5,098 nucleotides of DNA from an uncultured bacterium (GTDB lineage Bacteria > Planctomycetota > UBA8108). Below, piece after piece: positions 1-5,098 of the stretch. Made by a program: the position numbers and the translations under genes. The notes under the pieces are model-generated. The model saw nothing but the letters and a program-made list of their open reading frames with translations. It was not told the DNA's origin and did not search any database. Within the stretch, counting starts at the first letter, position 1, and every line of letters begins with the position of its first letter. The stretch lies in contig CAJWZY010000188.1 in NCBI GenBank assembly GCA_913050545.1, positions 1 to 5,098 of the forward strand, given 5' to 3'.

Positions 1-918
1 ACCCCGCCGCACTGGCACGCCCTCATCTCCATCGCCGCGATGGAGGCAGGAAAGGACGTGGTCAGCGAAAAACCCATGACCCGGTTTATCGCGGAAGGAA
101 GAGCCGTGGCCGATGCTGAAAAGCGTTACGGCCGTGTGTACCAGGTCGGCACCTACGGCCGCTTCGGCAGGCAGGGAGATGCCCGGGCCCGCGCCAGGAG
201 AAAGCTCATGAAGAGCGGCCTCCTGGATGACTGCAAGGGTGTCCTCATCATGCATCGCGGCTACAAGGTCAAGCAGTGGAGCGGCCTGGTCAACACCGCC
301 CCCCAGCAGGTACCCGACTGGCTCGACTGGGACATGTACCAGGGCCCCAACGCCATGAAGCCGTTCCATCGCCATCGGTTTGGAGGCACCCATCGGGGCT
401 ATTGGGACTACGACGGCGGCGGCCTCGGAGACATGGGGCAGCATTTCCTCGATCCGGTGACCTGGGAGTACGGCCTCGACCACACCTCCCCGTCAGAGAT
501 CACTCCCTACGCGCCGCCGGCCCACCCCGAGGCGGTCGGAATGTGGGGCTGGGTGGAGCTGAAATACGCCAATGGCTTCACCATCGTCCTCGAGAGCCGA
601 GAGTGGGGAAAACGCTATGATCGAAAACAAAACCGGGACATCAGCGCCAATGACCTCTCTGCGGATGACCGCGGGAAGCTGGCCCAGATGCCCGAACCGG
701 AACGACTGCTCGGCTTCGGAGAGGCGGTCAAGGCCCGCAAGCCGGCCGGCGGCAATGCCGAGGCCGCCCACAGGACAGTCACCATCATGCATCTCGCCAA
801 TATAGCGATCCGCATGGGTCGCAAGATCCATTTCGACCCTGTCACCGAGCAGATCATCGGCGACGAGGAGGCCAACCGACTGGTCAACCAGCCCATGCGC
901 GCTCCCTGGCATCTCTGA
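1..918 (+). CDS. Gfo/Idh/MocA family NAD(P)-dependent oxidoreductase, 5' end missing
   Basis: The reading frame is open from base 1 and encodes 305 residues before TGA, so the start lies outside the window. The fragment begins TPPHWHALISIAAMEAGKDV and reaches a SEKPMT motif (fragment residues 22-27). This matches the end of the Rossmann domain of Gfo/Idh/MocA enzymes, where the EKP lysine contacts nucleotide and substrate. The C-terminal alpha/beta domain carries LGDMGQHFLDP, with D144, H148 and D151 at the usual catalytic Asp/His region. The protein ends ANRLVNQPMRAPWHL, an ending I associate with PVC-phylum members. Full-length relatives are usually about 430-460 aa, so roughly 130-150 residues are missing, including the GxGxxG nucleotide loop and any Tat signal. 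The family oxidises or reduces sugars, inositols and similar polyols; the substrate cannot be read here. An in-frame TAA follows the TGA directly. The HEAT-repeat gene starts 50 bp downstream on the same strand. Family assignment is firm; substrate and location are unknown. Confidence 0.93.
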   Translation, partial: TPPHWHALISIAAMEAGKDVVSEKPMTRFIAEGRAVADAEKRYGRVYQVGTYGRFGRQGDARARARRKLMKSGLLDDCKGVLIMHRGYKVKQWSGLVNTAPQQVPDWLDWDMYQGPNAMKPFHRHRFGGTHRGYWDYDGGGLGDMGQHFLDPVTWEYGLDHTSPSEITPYAPPAHPEAVGMWGWVELKYANGFTIVLESREWGKRYDRKQNRDISANDLSADDRGKLAQMPEPERLLGFGEAVKARKPAGGNAEAAHRTVTIMHLANIAIRMGRKIHFDPVTEQIIGDEEANRLVNQPMRAPWHL

Positions 919-919
919 T

Positions 920-952
920 AAAAAAAAACCGAACCCTGCCCGAGTGGGCAGG
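920..952 (-). terminator. Hairpin plus T-run, terminator-like on the minus strand
   Basis: A perfect 7-bp inverted repeat, CCTGCCC (935-941) and GGGCAGG (946-952), encloses a 4-nt loop. A run of nine A lies at 920-928. Read on the minus strand this is stem-loop, six other bases (GTTCGG), then nine T, which resembles an intrinsic terminator with an imperfectly placed T-tract. It could stop minus-strand transcripts that read through from the sulfatase. On the plus strand there is no T-run, so it should not end transcription there. The plus-strand stem would cover the first bases of the ribosome site of the next gene. The structure is visible; the function is inferred. Confidence 0.35.
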
Positions 953-959
953 AGAAGGA
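950..959 (+). promoter_or_regulatory. Ribosome binding site of the HEAT-repeat gene, partly in a hairpin
   Basis: AGGAG (950-954) runs directly into AAGGA (955-959), which ends 9 nt before the ATG at 969. This purine-rich stretch supports that start. The first three bases (AGG, 950-952) are the right arm end of the 935-952 stem, so one of the two Shine-Dalgarno-like cores may be masked when the hairpin forms, while AAGGA stays free. Confidence 0.6.
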
Positions 960-968
960 ACCTGGAAC

Positions 969-1823
969 ATGAAAAAACAAATCAACGTAGCGGCGATCGT
1001 CAACCAGCTCCCTGACGCCGATCGTCCCGGCACTGAGAGCAAGTTCACCGGCCCGGCGCCTGATGAGGCGAAGAAGCTGGTGGCATCTATTCTCTCCGGA
1101 GGCCGCGAGGCAATTCTCGAGCTGGCGGAAATGATCCGCGACGCCAACGGCAAGGGAGAGAAAAACTTCAAGCCCGGCTATCTCCTGCATGCCGTCGCCC
1201 TGCGCGTCGGCGACAAGGGCCGGGAGAAGGAAAAGCTGGTGTTCACCGAGGCTCTCGCCTCTCTCCTTGGCGGAGTCAACCCTCCCCCTGGAGCGCAGGA
1301 GTATCTCCTGCGCGAGCTGCAATGCGCCGGCGGCCCGGAGGTCGTCAAGACGCTGGGAGGCCTGCTGGAGAAACCCGGCCTCTGGGAGCATGCCTTGAGC
1401 GTCCTGGTCGCTATCGGGACGGGAGCCGGTGAGCCATTGCGAAAGGCCCTCGCCGGAGCGAAGGGACGCAGGCGGCTGGCGATCCTGCAGGCATTAGGCA
1501 GCATTCGCGATACGGCCTCCACTACCGCCCTGGCCGGCGCCACCGAAGACAAGGATGAAAACACCCGCCTGGCTGCCATCAGGGGGCTGGCGAGGATCGC
1601 CACCCCGGCCTGCGTCGAGCCTGTCCTCAAAGCTGCCGCAAAGGCGAAGGGCTGGGAAAAAATCCGGGCGAACAAGGCATCCCTCCTGCTGGCGGAAAAC
1701 CTGGCGGCCTCCGGCAACAAGGACAAGGCCCGTGAGACGTGCAACCTCCTGGTCAACGCCAACCAGGCTGAAGAGGACAGCTACGTGCGGGAGGCAGCTG
1801 AGCGGGTTATCGCCGGGCTCTGA
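969..1823 (+). CDS. HEAT-repeat protein, probably cytoplasmic
   Basis: This 284-aa protein has no signal peptide or membrane segment. The first 30 residues are polar and probably loosely folded. From about residue 31 on it is a string of amphipathic helix pairs. Repeats read as HEAT-like at about 107-133 (AQEYLLRELQ..GGPEVVKTLGGLL), 137-163, 167-193 (RRRLAILQALGSIRD) and 198-225 (NTRLAAIRGLARIATPACV). A last helical unit at 235-265 could equally be called TPR-like. Such solenoids bind other proteins and have no catalytic residues. The start is backed by the AGGAGAAGGA site 9 nt upstream. It lies 50 bp after the dehydrogenase gene on the same strand, so a shared transcript is likely. HEAT proteins of this type beside Gfo/Idh genes are, from general knowledge, frequent in Planctomycetota. 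The binding partner is unknown. It converges on the sulfatase gene, with 10 bp between the two stop codons. Confidence 0.85.
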   Translation: MKKQINVAAIVNQLPDADRPGTESKFTGPAPDEAKKLVASILSGGREAILELAEMIRDANGKGEKNFKPGYLLHAVALRVGDKGREKEKLVFTEALASLLGGVNPPPGAQEYLLRELQCAGGPEVVKTLGGLLEKPGLWEHALSVLVAIGTGAGEPLRKALAGAKGRRRLAILQALGSIRDTASTTALAGATEDKDENTRLAAIRGLARIATPACVEPVLKAAAKAKGWEKIRANKASLLLAENLAASGNKDKARETCNLLVNANQAEEDSYVREAAERVIAGL

Positions 1824-1824
1824 T

Positions 1825-1851
1825 TCCCCCGGGTTATTTCCCGCCGGGGGA
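1825..1851. terminator. GC-rich hairpin between convergent genes, possible bidirectional terminator
   Basis: TCCCCCGG (1825-1832) and CCGGGGGA (1844-1851) form a perfect 8-bp stem with an 11-nt loop. It begins 2 bp after the HEAT-gene stop, and its loop contains the sulfatase stop codon (1834-1836), so the right arm also encodes the last sulfatase codons. The position between tail-to-tail genes suggests transcript ends or 3' protection for both. No T-run follows on either strand, so it is not a classic intrinsic terminator. Confidence 0.45.
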
Positions 1852-3330
1852 TGCTCCGTAGAGATGTTTTCCCTTCCGCGCCGCCTGGATCGCCTCATCG
1901 GTATCCACTGGCGCCCCCGGATCCGATTGCGCCTTCAGCCAGCGGTCGAGCTCCGTTCGCAGCCTCCCAATTCGCTCCTGCTCGCCGGGCAGCCCCGCAA
2001 GGTTCTTCATTTCATAGCGGTCTTCAGCCGTGTGGTAGAGCTGCTCCGGTGGCCTCCGCATGTAGCGCTTCACCAGCTTGTAGGTATGGGCATTGGCCCA
2101 GCTCTCCCGCACCCAGGTCGACCAGTAGGGATTGTTCAGCTGGCCGTTACCCCGTATGCCCATGAGATGCTTCTCAATGTAGAGTTCATTCGGGAGAAGG
2201 TTGCGGATGTAGCGGTATTTACCATCGCTGACGGTACGAATCGGGTAGGGCGGCCCCTCGGGAATATTATTGTGGATCCCATAGACGTAGGACCGGTGCT
2301 TTTCAGCCCTGCCCGCCAGCACAGCCAGGAAGCTGCTGCCGTCGTAATTCTGCTTCCCTGGATTACCACCCGCGGCCTCCAGCAGCGTCGGCAGAATATC
2401 GGCGTACTGCACCAGCGCGTTGGTCCGTTTCCCCACAGCCGTCTTACCGGGCCAGCGGGCCACGAGCGCCGTATGCAGCCCGGTATCCCAGTTGGTCCAC
2501 TTGCAGCCGGGAAACTGCGAGCCCTGCTCCGAGGTAAAAAGGACCAGCGTTTTATCCGCCTTCCCTGACTTATTGAGAGCCCCGAGAATCTCACCCACCT
2601 GCCCATCCATGTAGGTGATCTCAGCAAGATATTTCCCATAGTCCTCGCGCGTCCTCTGGGTGTCAGCAATATTGGGAGGCAGCTTGATCTTCTTCGGCGG
2701 GTACCTTGACGCGTCTCCCATCACCCAGGGCACGTGCGGCTCGACCAGTGCCACCACGAGGCAAAAAGGCTGCTCCCCTCCCCTGCCGATGAACTCTCCG
2801 ACTGATTTCAGGTCGTGCTTTCGGGTCGGATTGCGGACGCAGTTGGGATCGAAGCCGCCTACCTTAACAAAAGGAAAGGCCGCCTGGGGCTTCACATGCA
2901 CCTTGCCGGCGATTCCAACCCGGTACCCGAGCTCCTTGAGGTGATGCGGCATGCTGGTCACTGCAGGGCGACTGGCAGAGTGGTTCCAGGCGCAGCCATT
3001 GCGCATCGGATATTGCCCGGAGTAAAGCTCCGCTCTGCATGGCTGGCACATCGCCTCACTCAGATAGGCCAGGTTAAAGGTCAGGCCCTGGCTCGCCAAT
3101 CGGTCAATATTCGGGGTCTTCGCGTTCTGGCCGCCGTAGAGAGGCAAGTCGTTGTAGGTACAGTCATCTGCCATGATGATGAGAACATTCGGCCGGGAGC
3201 CCGCCGCCGTTTTCCCTTCTGCGGAAGAAACCTGCAGAGAAGACAACAGGAGGAACCCCAGGCAGAGGCAGAAAAGCAGCCGGCGCACAAGCGCTGCAAG
3301 GTGAAGTGATTTAATCATGCGGCCCATCAT
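1834..3330 (-). CDS. Secreted type I sulfatase, heparan N-sulfatase-like
   Basis: Formylglycine-dependent sulfatase of 498 aa from the chosen ATG, which hydrolyses sulfate esters or sulfamates. Residues 1-37 form a signal peptide: basic region, hydrophobic core LLFCLCLGFLLL (18-29), likely cleavage after SSA. The sulfatase domain starts RPNVLIIMADD with metal ligands D55-D56. The maturation motif CQPCRAELYSG (C-x-P-x-R) places the formylglycine precursor at C95 and its Arg at R99. GKVH (K143, H145), VEPH (H199) and CKWTNWDTGL (K277) match other active-site positions. The usual D-N/H-G metal motif reads SEQG (E268, Q269). The C-terminal part, with DRYEMKNLA, resembles N-sulphoglucosamine sulphohydrolase-like proteins; length is normal. 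ATGs at 3330, 3327 and 3318 all precede the signal peptide, and none has a strong ribosome site, so translation may be coupled to the phosphatase gene 37 bp upstream. The exact substrate is unknown, and no maturase gene is in the window. Confidence 0.93.
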   Translation of the reverse strand: MMGRMIKSLHLAALVRRLLFCLCLGFLLLSSLQVSSAEGKTAAGSRPNVLIIMADDCTYNDLPLYGGQNAKTPNIDRLASQGLTFNLAYLSEAMCQPCRAELYSGQYPMRNGCAWNHSASRPAVTSMPHHLKELGYRVGIAGKVHVKPQAAFPFVKVGGFDPNCVRNPTRKHDLKSVGEFIGRGGEQPFCLVVALVEPHVPWVMGDASRYPPKKIKLPPNIADTQRTREDYGKYLAEITYMDGQVGEILGALNKSGKADKTLVLFTSEQGSQFPGCKWTNWDTGLHTALVARWPGKTAVGKRTNALVQYADILPTLLEAAGGNPGKQNYDGSSFLAVLAGRAEKHRSYVYGIHNNIPEGPPYPIRTVSDGKYRYIRNLLPNELYIEKHLMGIRGNGQLNNPYWSTWVRESWANAHTYKLVKRYMRRPPEQLYHTAEDRYEMKNLAGLPGEQERIGRLRTELDRWLKAQSDPGAPVDTDEAIQAARKGKHLYGASPGGK

Positions 3331-3367
3331 AGGCGACCCGTGATCGCGGGAACACCCCATCCCTGCT

Positions 3368-3649
3368 TCAACATCCGGAGTATTCCTCGCACCCGAGATC
3401 GCCGGGCCCACCGGGAGCATCGGGGTCCGGGCCACAGCCACCAGGGAGAGGCCCGGGCGGCGCCGGTGGAGGACCGCCCCTGAAGAGGTAGTTGAGCACG
3501 TGGATTCCATCTGAGATATCTACCGACTCGCTGTTGTCAAAATTTGCCGCCTCGAGGCAGGAGATGAGGGCGCCCCCGAGAAAAAGATAGTTGAGGATCC
3601 TGACAGCATCTGTGATGAGGAGCTCCCCATCTCCATCGGTGTCTCCCCG
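3368..3649 (-). other. Dockerin-like double EF-hand and Cys-rich tail of the phosphatase
   Basis: Two matching units each combine a calcium loop with a hydrophobic helix. The first loop, DTDGDGELLITD (3608-3643), is followed by AVRILNYLFLGG. The second, NFDNSESVDISD (3509-3544), is followed by GIHVLNYLFRGG. Loop positions 1, 3, 5 and 12 are D/D/D/D in the first and N/D/S/D in the second, so the second loop is weaker. A Pro-rich linker leads to a tail with Cys at 459, 474 and 480 (the last residue). This NYLFLGG/Cys-tail arrangement recurs at the ends of extracellular proteins in Planctomycetota and related groups. Whether it meets a cohesin, anchors the protein or only binds calcium is not known from this sequence. 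Confidence 0.8.
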
Positions 3650-4810
3650 CCTGAAAACCGGGGCAACAACCTTGCTGATACTCATATTGTCGAATACCTG
3701 GTTGTCCCTGCCAACCGCGGACAGCAGAAGCCTTGAGCCCTGGAAATCGAGCCGGACGTGATGGTAAACGCTTGCGTAATAGGCTGTGTTGGCGCCCGGG
3801 TTCCTCTGCGCGAGGCTCCCCCCGCCACCCCCGGTGACGACGTAGATCGGGGCATCGGGATCCTGGTAATCGGGGTCCTCTCCGGTTGCCACCGCCCGGC
3901 CATTTCTCATCGGGTAGAATCTCTCGTAGAAATGGGCGTGGGCCTGGAACACCAGGTCGACCCCGTAGCGCGCGAAGAGGGGATCGAGAACCCGCCTGTT
4001 GGCCTCGACTGCCAACCAGGCCGCGTAGAGAGGGTGATGCAGCGAGACGACCTTCCAGAGCTTCCGGCTACCGGCCAGCTGCTCCTCGATCCACGCATGC
4101 TGGGCTGTCCCCACCCCCATACCCTGGTTGGAATCGAGGATCAGAAAAAGCGCGTCCCCGTACTCGAAGGAATAATATCGCTCGCCTCCAGGGCTGTCAT
4201 CAGGCAGGTGAAAGGAGCCGAAAAAGACCGTTCCGCCGTCATCGAGGTCGTGGTTTCCCACCGTCGGATAGATCACCGAACGCGAGATGGTCTCTGCATA
4301 GATGCCGAAATACTTCCTGTCCATCTCGAGGTCGCTGCCGCCGCGCGGATAGATAAAGTCGCCGGTGTGAATCCCGACATCCGGGGCGGAAAGCCGGATC
4401 CCGGCCGCGACATCGAGCTGCGCCTGGTTGCCGGTGCCTGTGTCACCGACAACGACGACGCGAAACTCCCCGGCGGAAGCCGGCCCCGGAAAGGTCCTGA
4501 AACGCAGCCCATCAGCCACCACCACGCCACCGGAGAGAACCCGGTAATGATACTCCGTACCGGCTGAGAGCCCGGTGAGGGCTACGGCGTGCTCGGTGGA
4601 TGGGGCAGGGCTTTCGACACTCAACCCCAGCCCTGCATCCGGGCCGTACTCAACAGCCCCGGTTAAAGGAGCGGCAGTCCTCCAGACGACCACCATCGAA
4701 TCGGTCGCACCTAGCTGGAGGAACGGCCCACGGGTAAGTTCCTGCGCCTCCACGACTCCAGCGGCCAGGAGCAGGGCCGTCATTACAGCAACAGCGCATC
4801 GCATCCTCAT
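3368..4810 (-). CDS. Secreted purple acid phosphatase-like metallophosphoesterase with dockerin-like C-terminus
   Basis: 480 aa from the ATG at 4810. Residues 1-22 are a signal peptide (MRMRCAVAVMTALLLAAG, cleavage near VEA/Q). Residues about 24-108 form the fibronectin-III-like N-terminal domain of purple acid phosphatases (LTRGPFLQLG, SAGTEYHYRV). Residues about 115-377 are the binuclear metallophosphoesterase domain with every expected ligand: GDTGTG (D123), GDFIY (D151, Y154), GNHD (N186), VSLHH (H258) and AHAHFYER (H291, H293). The Tyr ligand is typical of true purple acid phosphatases; the last motif has Ala where GHxH normally has Gly. Residues about 388-446 hold two dockerin-like EF-hand units, followed by a Pro/Gly linker and a Cys-containing end. 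It should hydrolyse phosphomonoesters outside the cytoplasm; the natural substrate is not visible. An in-frame ATG at 4879 would put 23 polar residues before the signal peptide, so 4810, with its own ribosome site, is preferred. Probable first gene of an operon with the sulfatase. Confidence 0.92.
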   Translation of the reverse strand: MRMRCAVAVMTALLLAAGVVEAQELTRGPFLQLGATDSMVVVWRTAAPLTGAVEYGPDAGLGLSVESPAPSTEHAVALTGLSAGTEYHYRVLSGGVVVADGLRFRTFPGPASAGEFRVVVVGDTGTGNQAQLDVAAGIRLSAPDVGIHTGDFIYPRGGSDLEMDRKYFGIYAETISRSVIYPTVGNHDLDDGGTVFFGSFHLPDDSPGGERYYSFEYGDALFLILDSNQGMGVGTAQHAWIEEQLAGSRKLWKVVSLHHPLYAAWLAVEANRRVLDPLFARYGVDLVFQAHAHFYERFYPMRNGRAVATGEDPDYQDPDAPIYVVTGGGGGSLAQRNPGANTAYYASVYHHVRLDFQGSRLLLSAVGRDNQVFDNMSISKVVAPVFRRGDTDGDGELLITDAVRILNYLFLGGALISCLEAANFDNSESVDISDGIHVLNYLFRGGPPPAPPGPLPGGCGPDPDAPGGPGDLGCEEYSGC

Positions 4811-4812
4811 GC

Positions 4813-4826
4813 CCTCGCCTTTCCTT
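4813..4826 (-). promoter_or_regulatory. Ribosome binding site that fixes the phosphatase start
   Basis: On the minus strand the bases before the ATG at 4810 read AAGGAAAGGCGAGGG. An AAGG core (4818-4821) sits 7 nt from the ATG. This and the signal peptide that begins at this Met decide between 4810 and the longer in-frame start at 4879. Confidence 0.6.
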
Positions 4827-4863
4827 ATTCCTTGCTTACCAGGACCCACCAGCCTAAGGCAGG

Positions 4864-4880
4864 CTTGCCCCCGAGGCAAG
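4864..4880. other. Small inverted repeat in the divergent intergenic region
   Basis: CTTGCC (4864-4869) and GGCAAG (4875-4880) form a perfect 6-bp stem with a 5-nt loop, 54 bp upstream of the phosphatase start. It could be an operator or a 5'-leader hairpin of the phosphatase transcript. No T-run follows on either strand, so a terminator is unlikely. The rest of the 164-bp gap (4811-4974) shows no gene and no second strong repeat. Confidence 0.3.
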
Positions 4881-4919
4881 AAACCCCACGAGCAGCGGGA
4901 AGAACAGGCCGGGTAAATT

Positions 4920-4928
4920 TGCTACACT
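4920..4928 (+). promoter_or_regulatory. Candidate extended -10 element for the right-edge gene
   Basis: TGCTACACT matches the extended -10 pattern TGn plus a -10 hexamer with 4 of 6 consensus bases. It lies in a short AT-rich patch and would start a transcript near 4935, with a leader of about 40 nt. I see no good -35 hexamer at 16-18 bp spacing, so this is a weak call. Confidence 0.3.
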
Positions 4929-4974
4929 AAGGACAAGGAGCCCCTGAAGGTCGAAAGCAAATTGGAGAAATAAA

Positions 4975-5098
4975 ATGAACCGCGCCTGCTGGCAATCCTG
5001 CCTTGCCGTCCTTGTCTCCCTGGTCTGCCTCACAACAGCATCAGCTGAACCGCCCCGGCTGCTCGACAGCCAGTTCAACCTGCCACCTGGCTTCCACA
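4975..5098 (+). CDS. N-terminus of a secreted protein, 3' end missing; possibly a PVC-type membrane-bound dehydrogenase
   Basis: Forty-one codons are visible. The ATG at 4975 is preceded by GGAG (4964-4967) at 7 nt spacing. Residues 1 to about 24 make a signal peptide: CWQSCLAVLVSLVCLTTASA, with likely cleavage after ASA. The mature end then reads EPPRLLDSQFNLPPGFH. A 'LPxGF' stretch soon after the signal peptide is common at the start of the large secreted beta-propeller dehydrogenases (sorbosone/PQQ-like, often with a cytochrome) that are abundant in Planctomycetota and Verrucomicrobiota. That identity is an inference from about 15 residues and may be wrong. The secreted nature and the start are well supported. 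The gene is divergent from the phosphatase. Confidence 0.7.
   Translation, partial: MNRACWQSCLAVLVSLVCLTTASAEPPRLLDSQFNLPPGFH

Noticed and set aside
615..1391. 258-codon open frame on the minus strand across the dehydrogenase and HEAT genes
   Set aside because: It crosses two real genes and their gap, and the translation shows no family motif.
1555..2568. 337-codon open frame on the plus strand across the HEAT/sulfatase junction
   Set aside because: It lies antisense to the sulfatase and out of frame with the HEAT gene; the translation shows no domain, and both real genes have clear family motifs.
3337..3354. Near-palindrome CCCGTGATCGCGGG between the phosphatase and sulfatase genes
   Set aside because: The stem is only 4-5 bp with a wobble pair and has no T-run; this is easily chance in GC-rich DNA.
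3331..3510. In-frame extension of the sulfatase by up to 60 codons upstream of 3330
   Set aside because: It would overlap the dockerin-coding end of the phosphatase gene, it reads as low-quality sequence, and it would bury the signal peptide inside the protein.
3758..4567. 269-codon open frame on the plus strand inside the phosphatase gene
   Set aside because: It is fully antisense to a gene with all its catalytic motifs, in GC-rich DNA where such shadows are expected, and the product has no recognisable features.
4864..4880. Intergenic hairpin as an intrinsic terminator
   Set aside because: No T-run follows on either strand and no gene ends nearby; it is kept only as a possible operator or leader hairpin.
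1..5098. CRISPR array, tRNA/rRNA, insertion sequence or phage-type defence system
   Set aside because: No regularly spaced repeats, no cloverleaf or rRNA-like stretch, and no transposase, integrase or nuclease motif in any convincing gene.

Overview
The window is GC-rich and densely coded. It holds three complete genes and two genes cut by the window edges. The gene set is a Gfo/Idh/MocA dehydrogenase, a HEAT-repeat protein, a secreted type I sulfatase, and a secreted purple-acid-phosphatase-like enzyme with a dockerin-like tail. Together with a secreted protein that looks like a membrane-bound dehydrogenase, this is typical of Planctomycetota or a neighbouring PVC lineage. That assignment rests on gene style and on the tail signature, not on a marker gene.

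Left part (1-1823, + strand): the 3' two thirds or so of a Gfo/Idh/MocA oxidoreductase. It ends in tandem in-frame stops (TGA TAA), and a short gap follows with an A9 run and a perfect 7-bp hairpin. Next comes a 284-aa HEAT-repeat protein with no signal peptide. The two genes read the same way, 50 bp apart, and are probably co-transcribed.

Middle (1834-4810, - strand): a probable two-gene operon transcribed right to left. A metallophosphatase (480 aa, purple acid phosphatase family) comes first and a heparan N-sulfatase-like sulfatase (498 aa) second, 37 bp apart. Both carry signal peptides, so they probably act outside the cytoplasm, removing phosphate and sulfate esters from external substrates such as polysaccharides. 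The sulfatase converges on the HEAT gene with a gap of only 10 bp, and a GC hairpin there covers the sulfatase stop codon.

Right edge (4811-5098): a 164-bp divergent intergenic region with one small hairpin and a weak extended -10 element, then the first 41 codons of a secreted protein on the + strand.

I see no RNA gene, mobile element, CRISPR array or clear undescribed system. The points most worth a second look are the Cys-rich dockerin-like tail on the phosphatase, the hairpin/A-tract before the HEAT gene, and the Glu-Gln variant of a metal-binding motif in the sulfatase.
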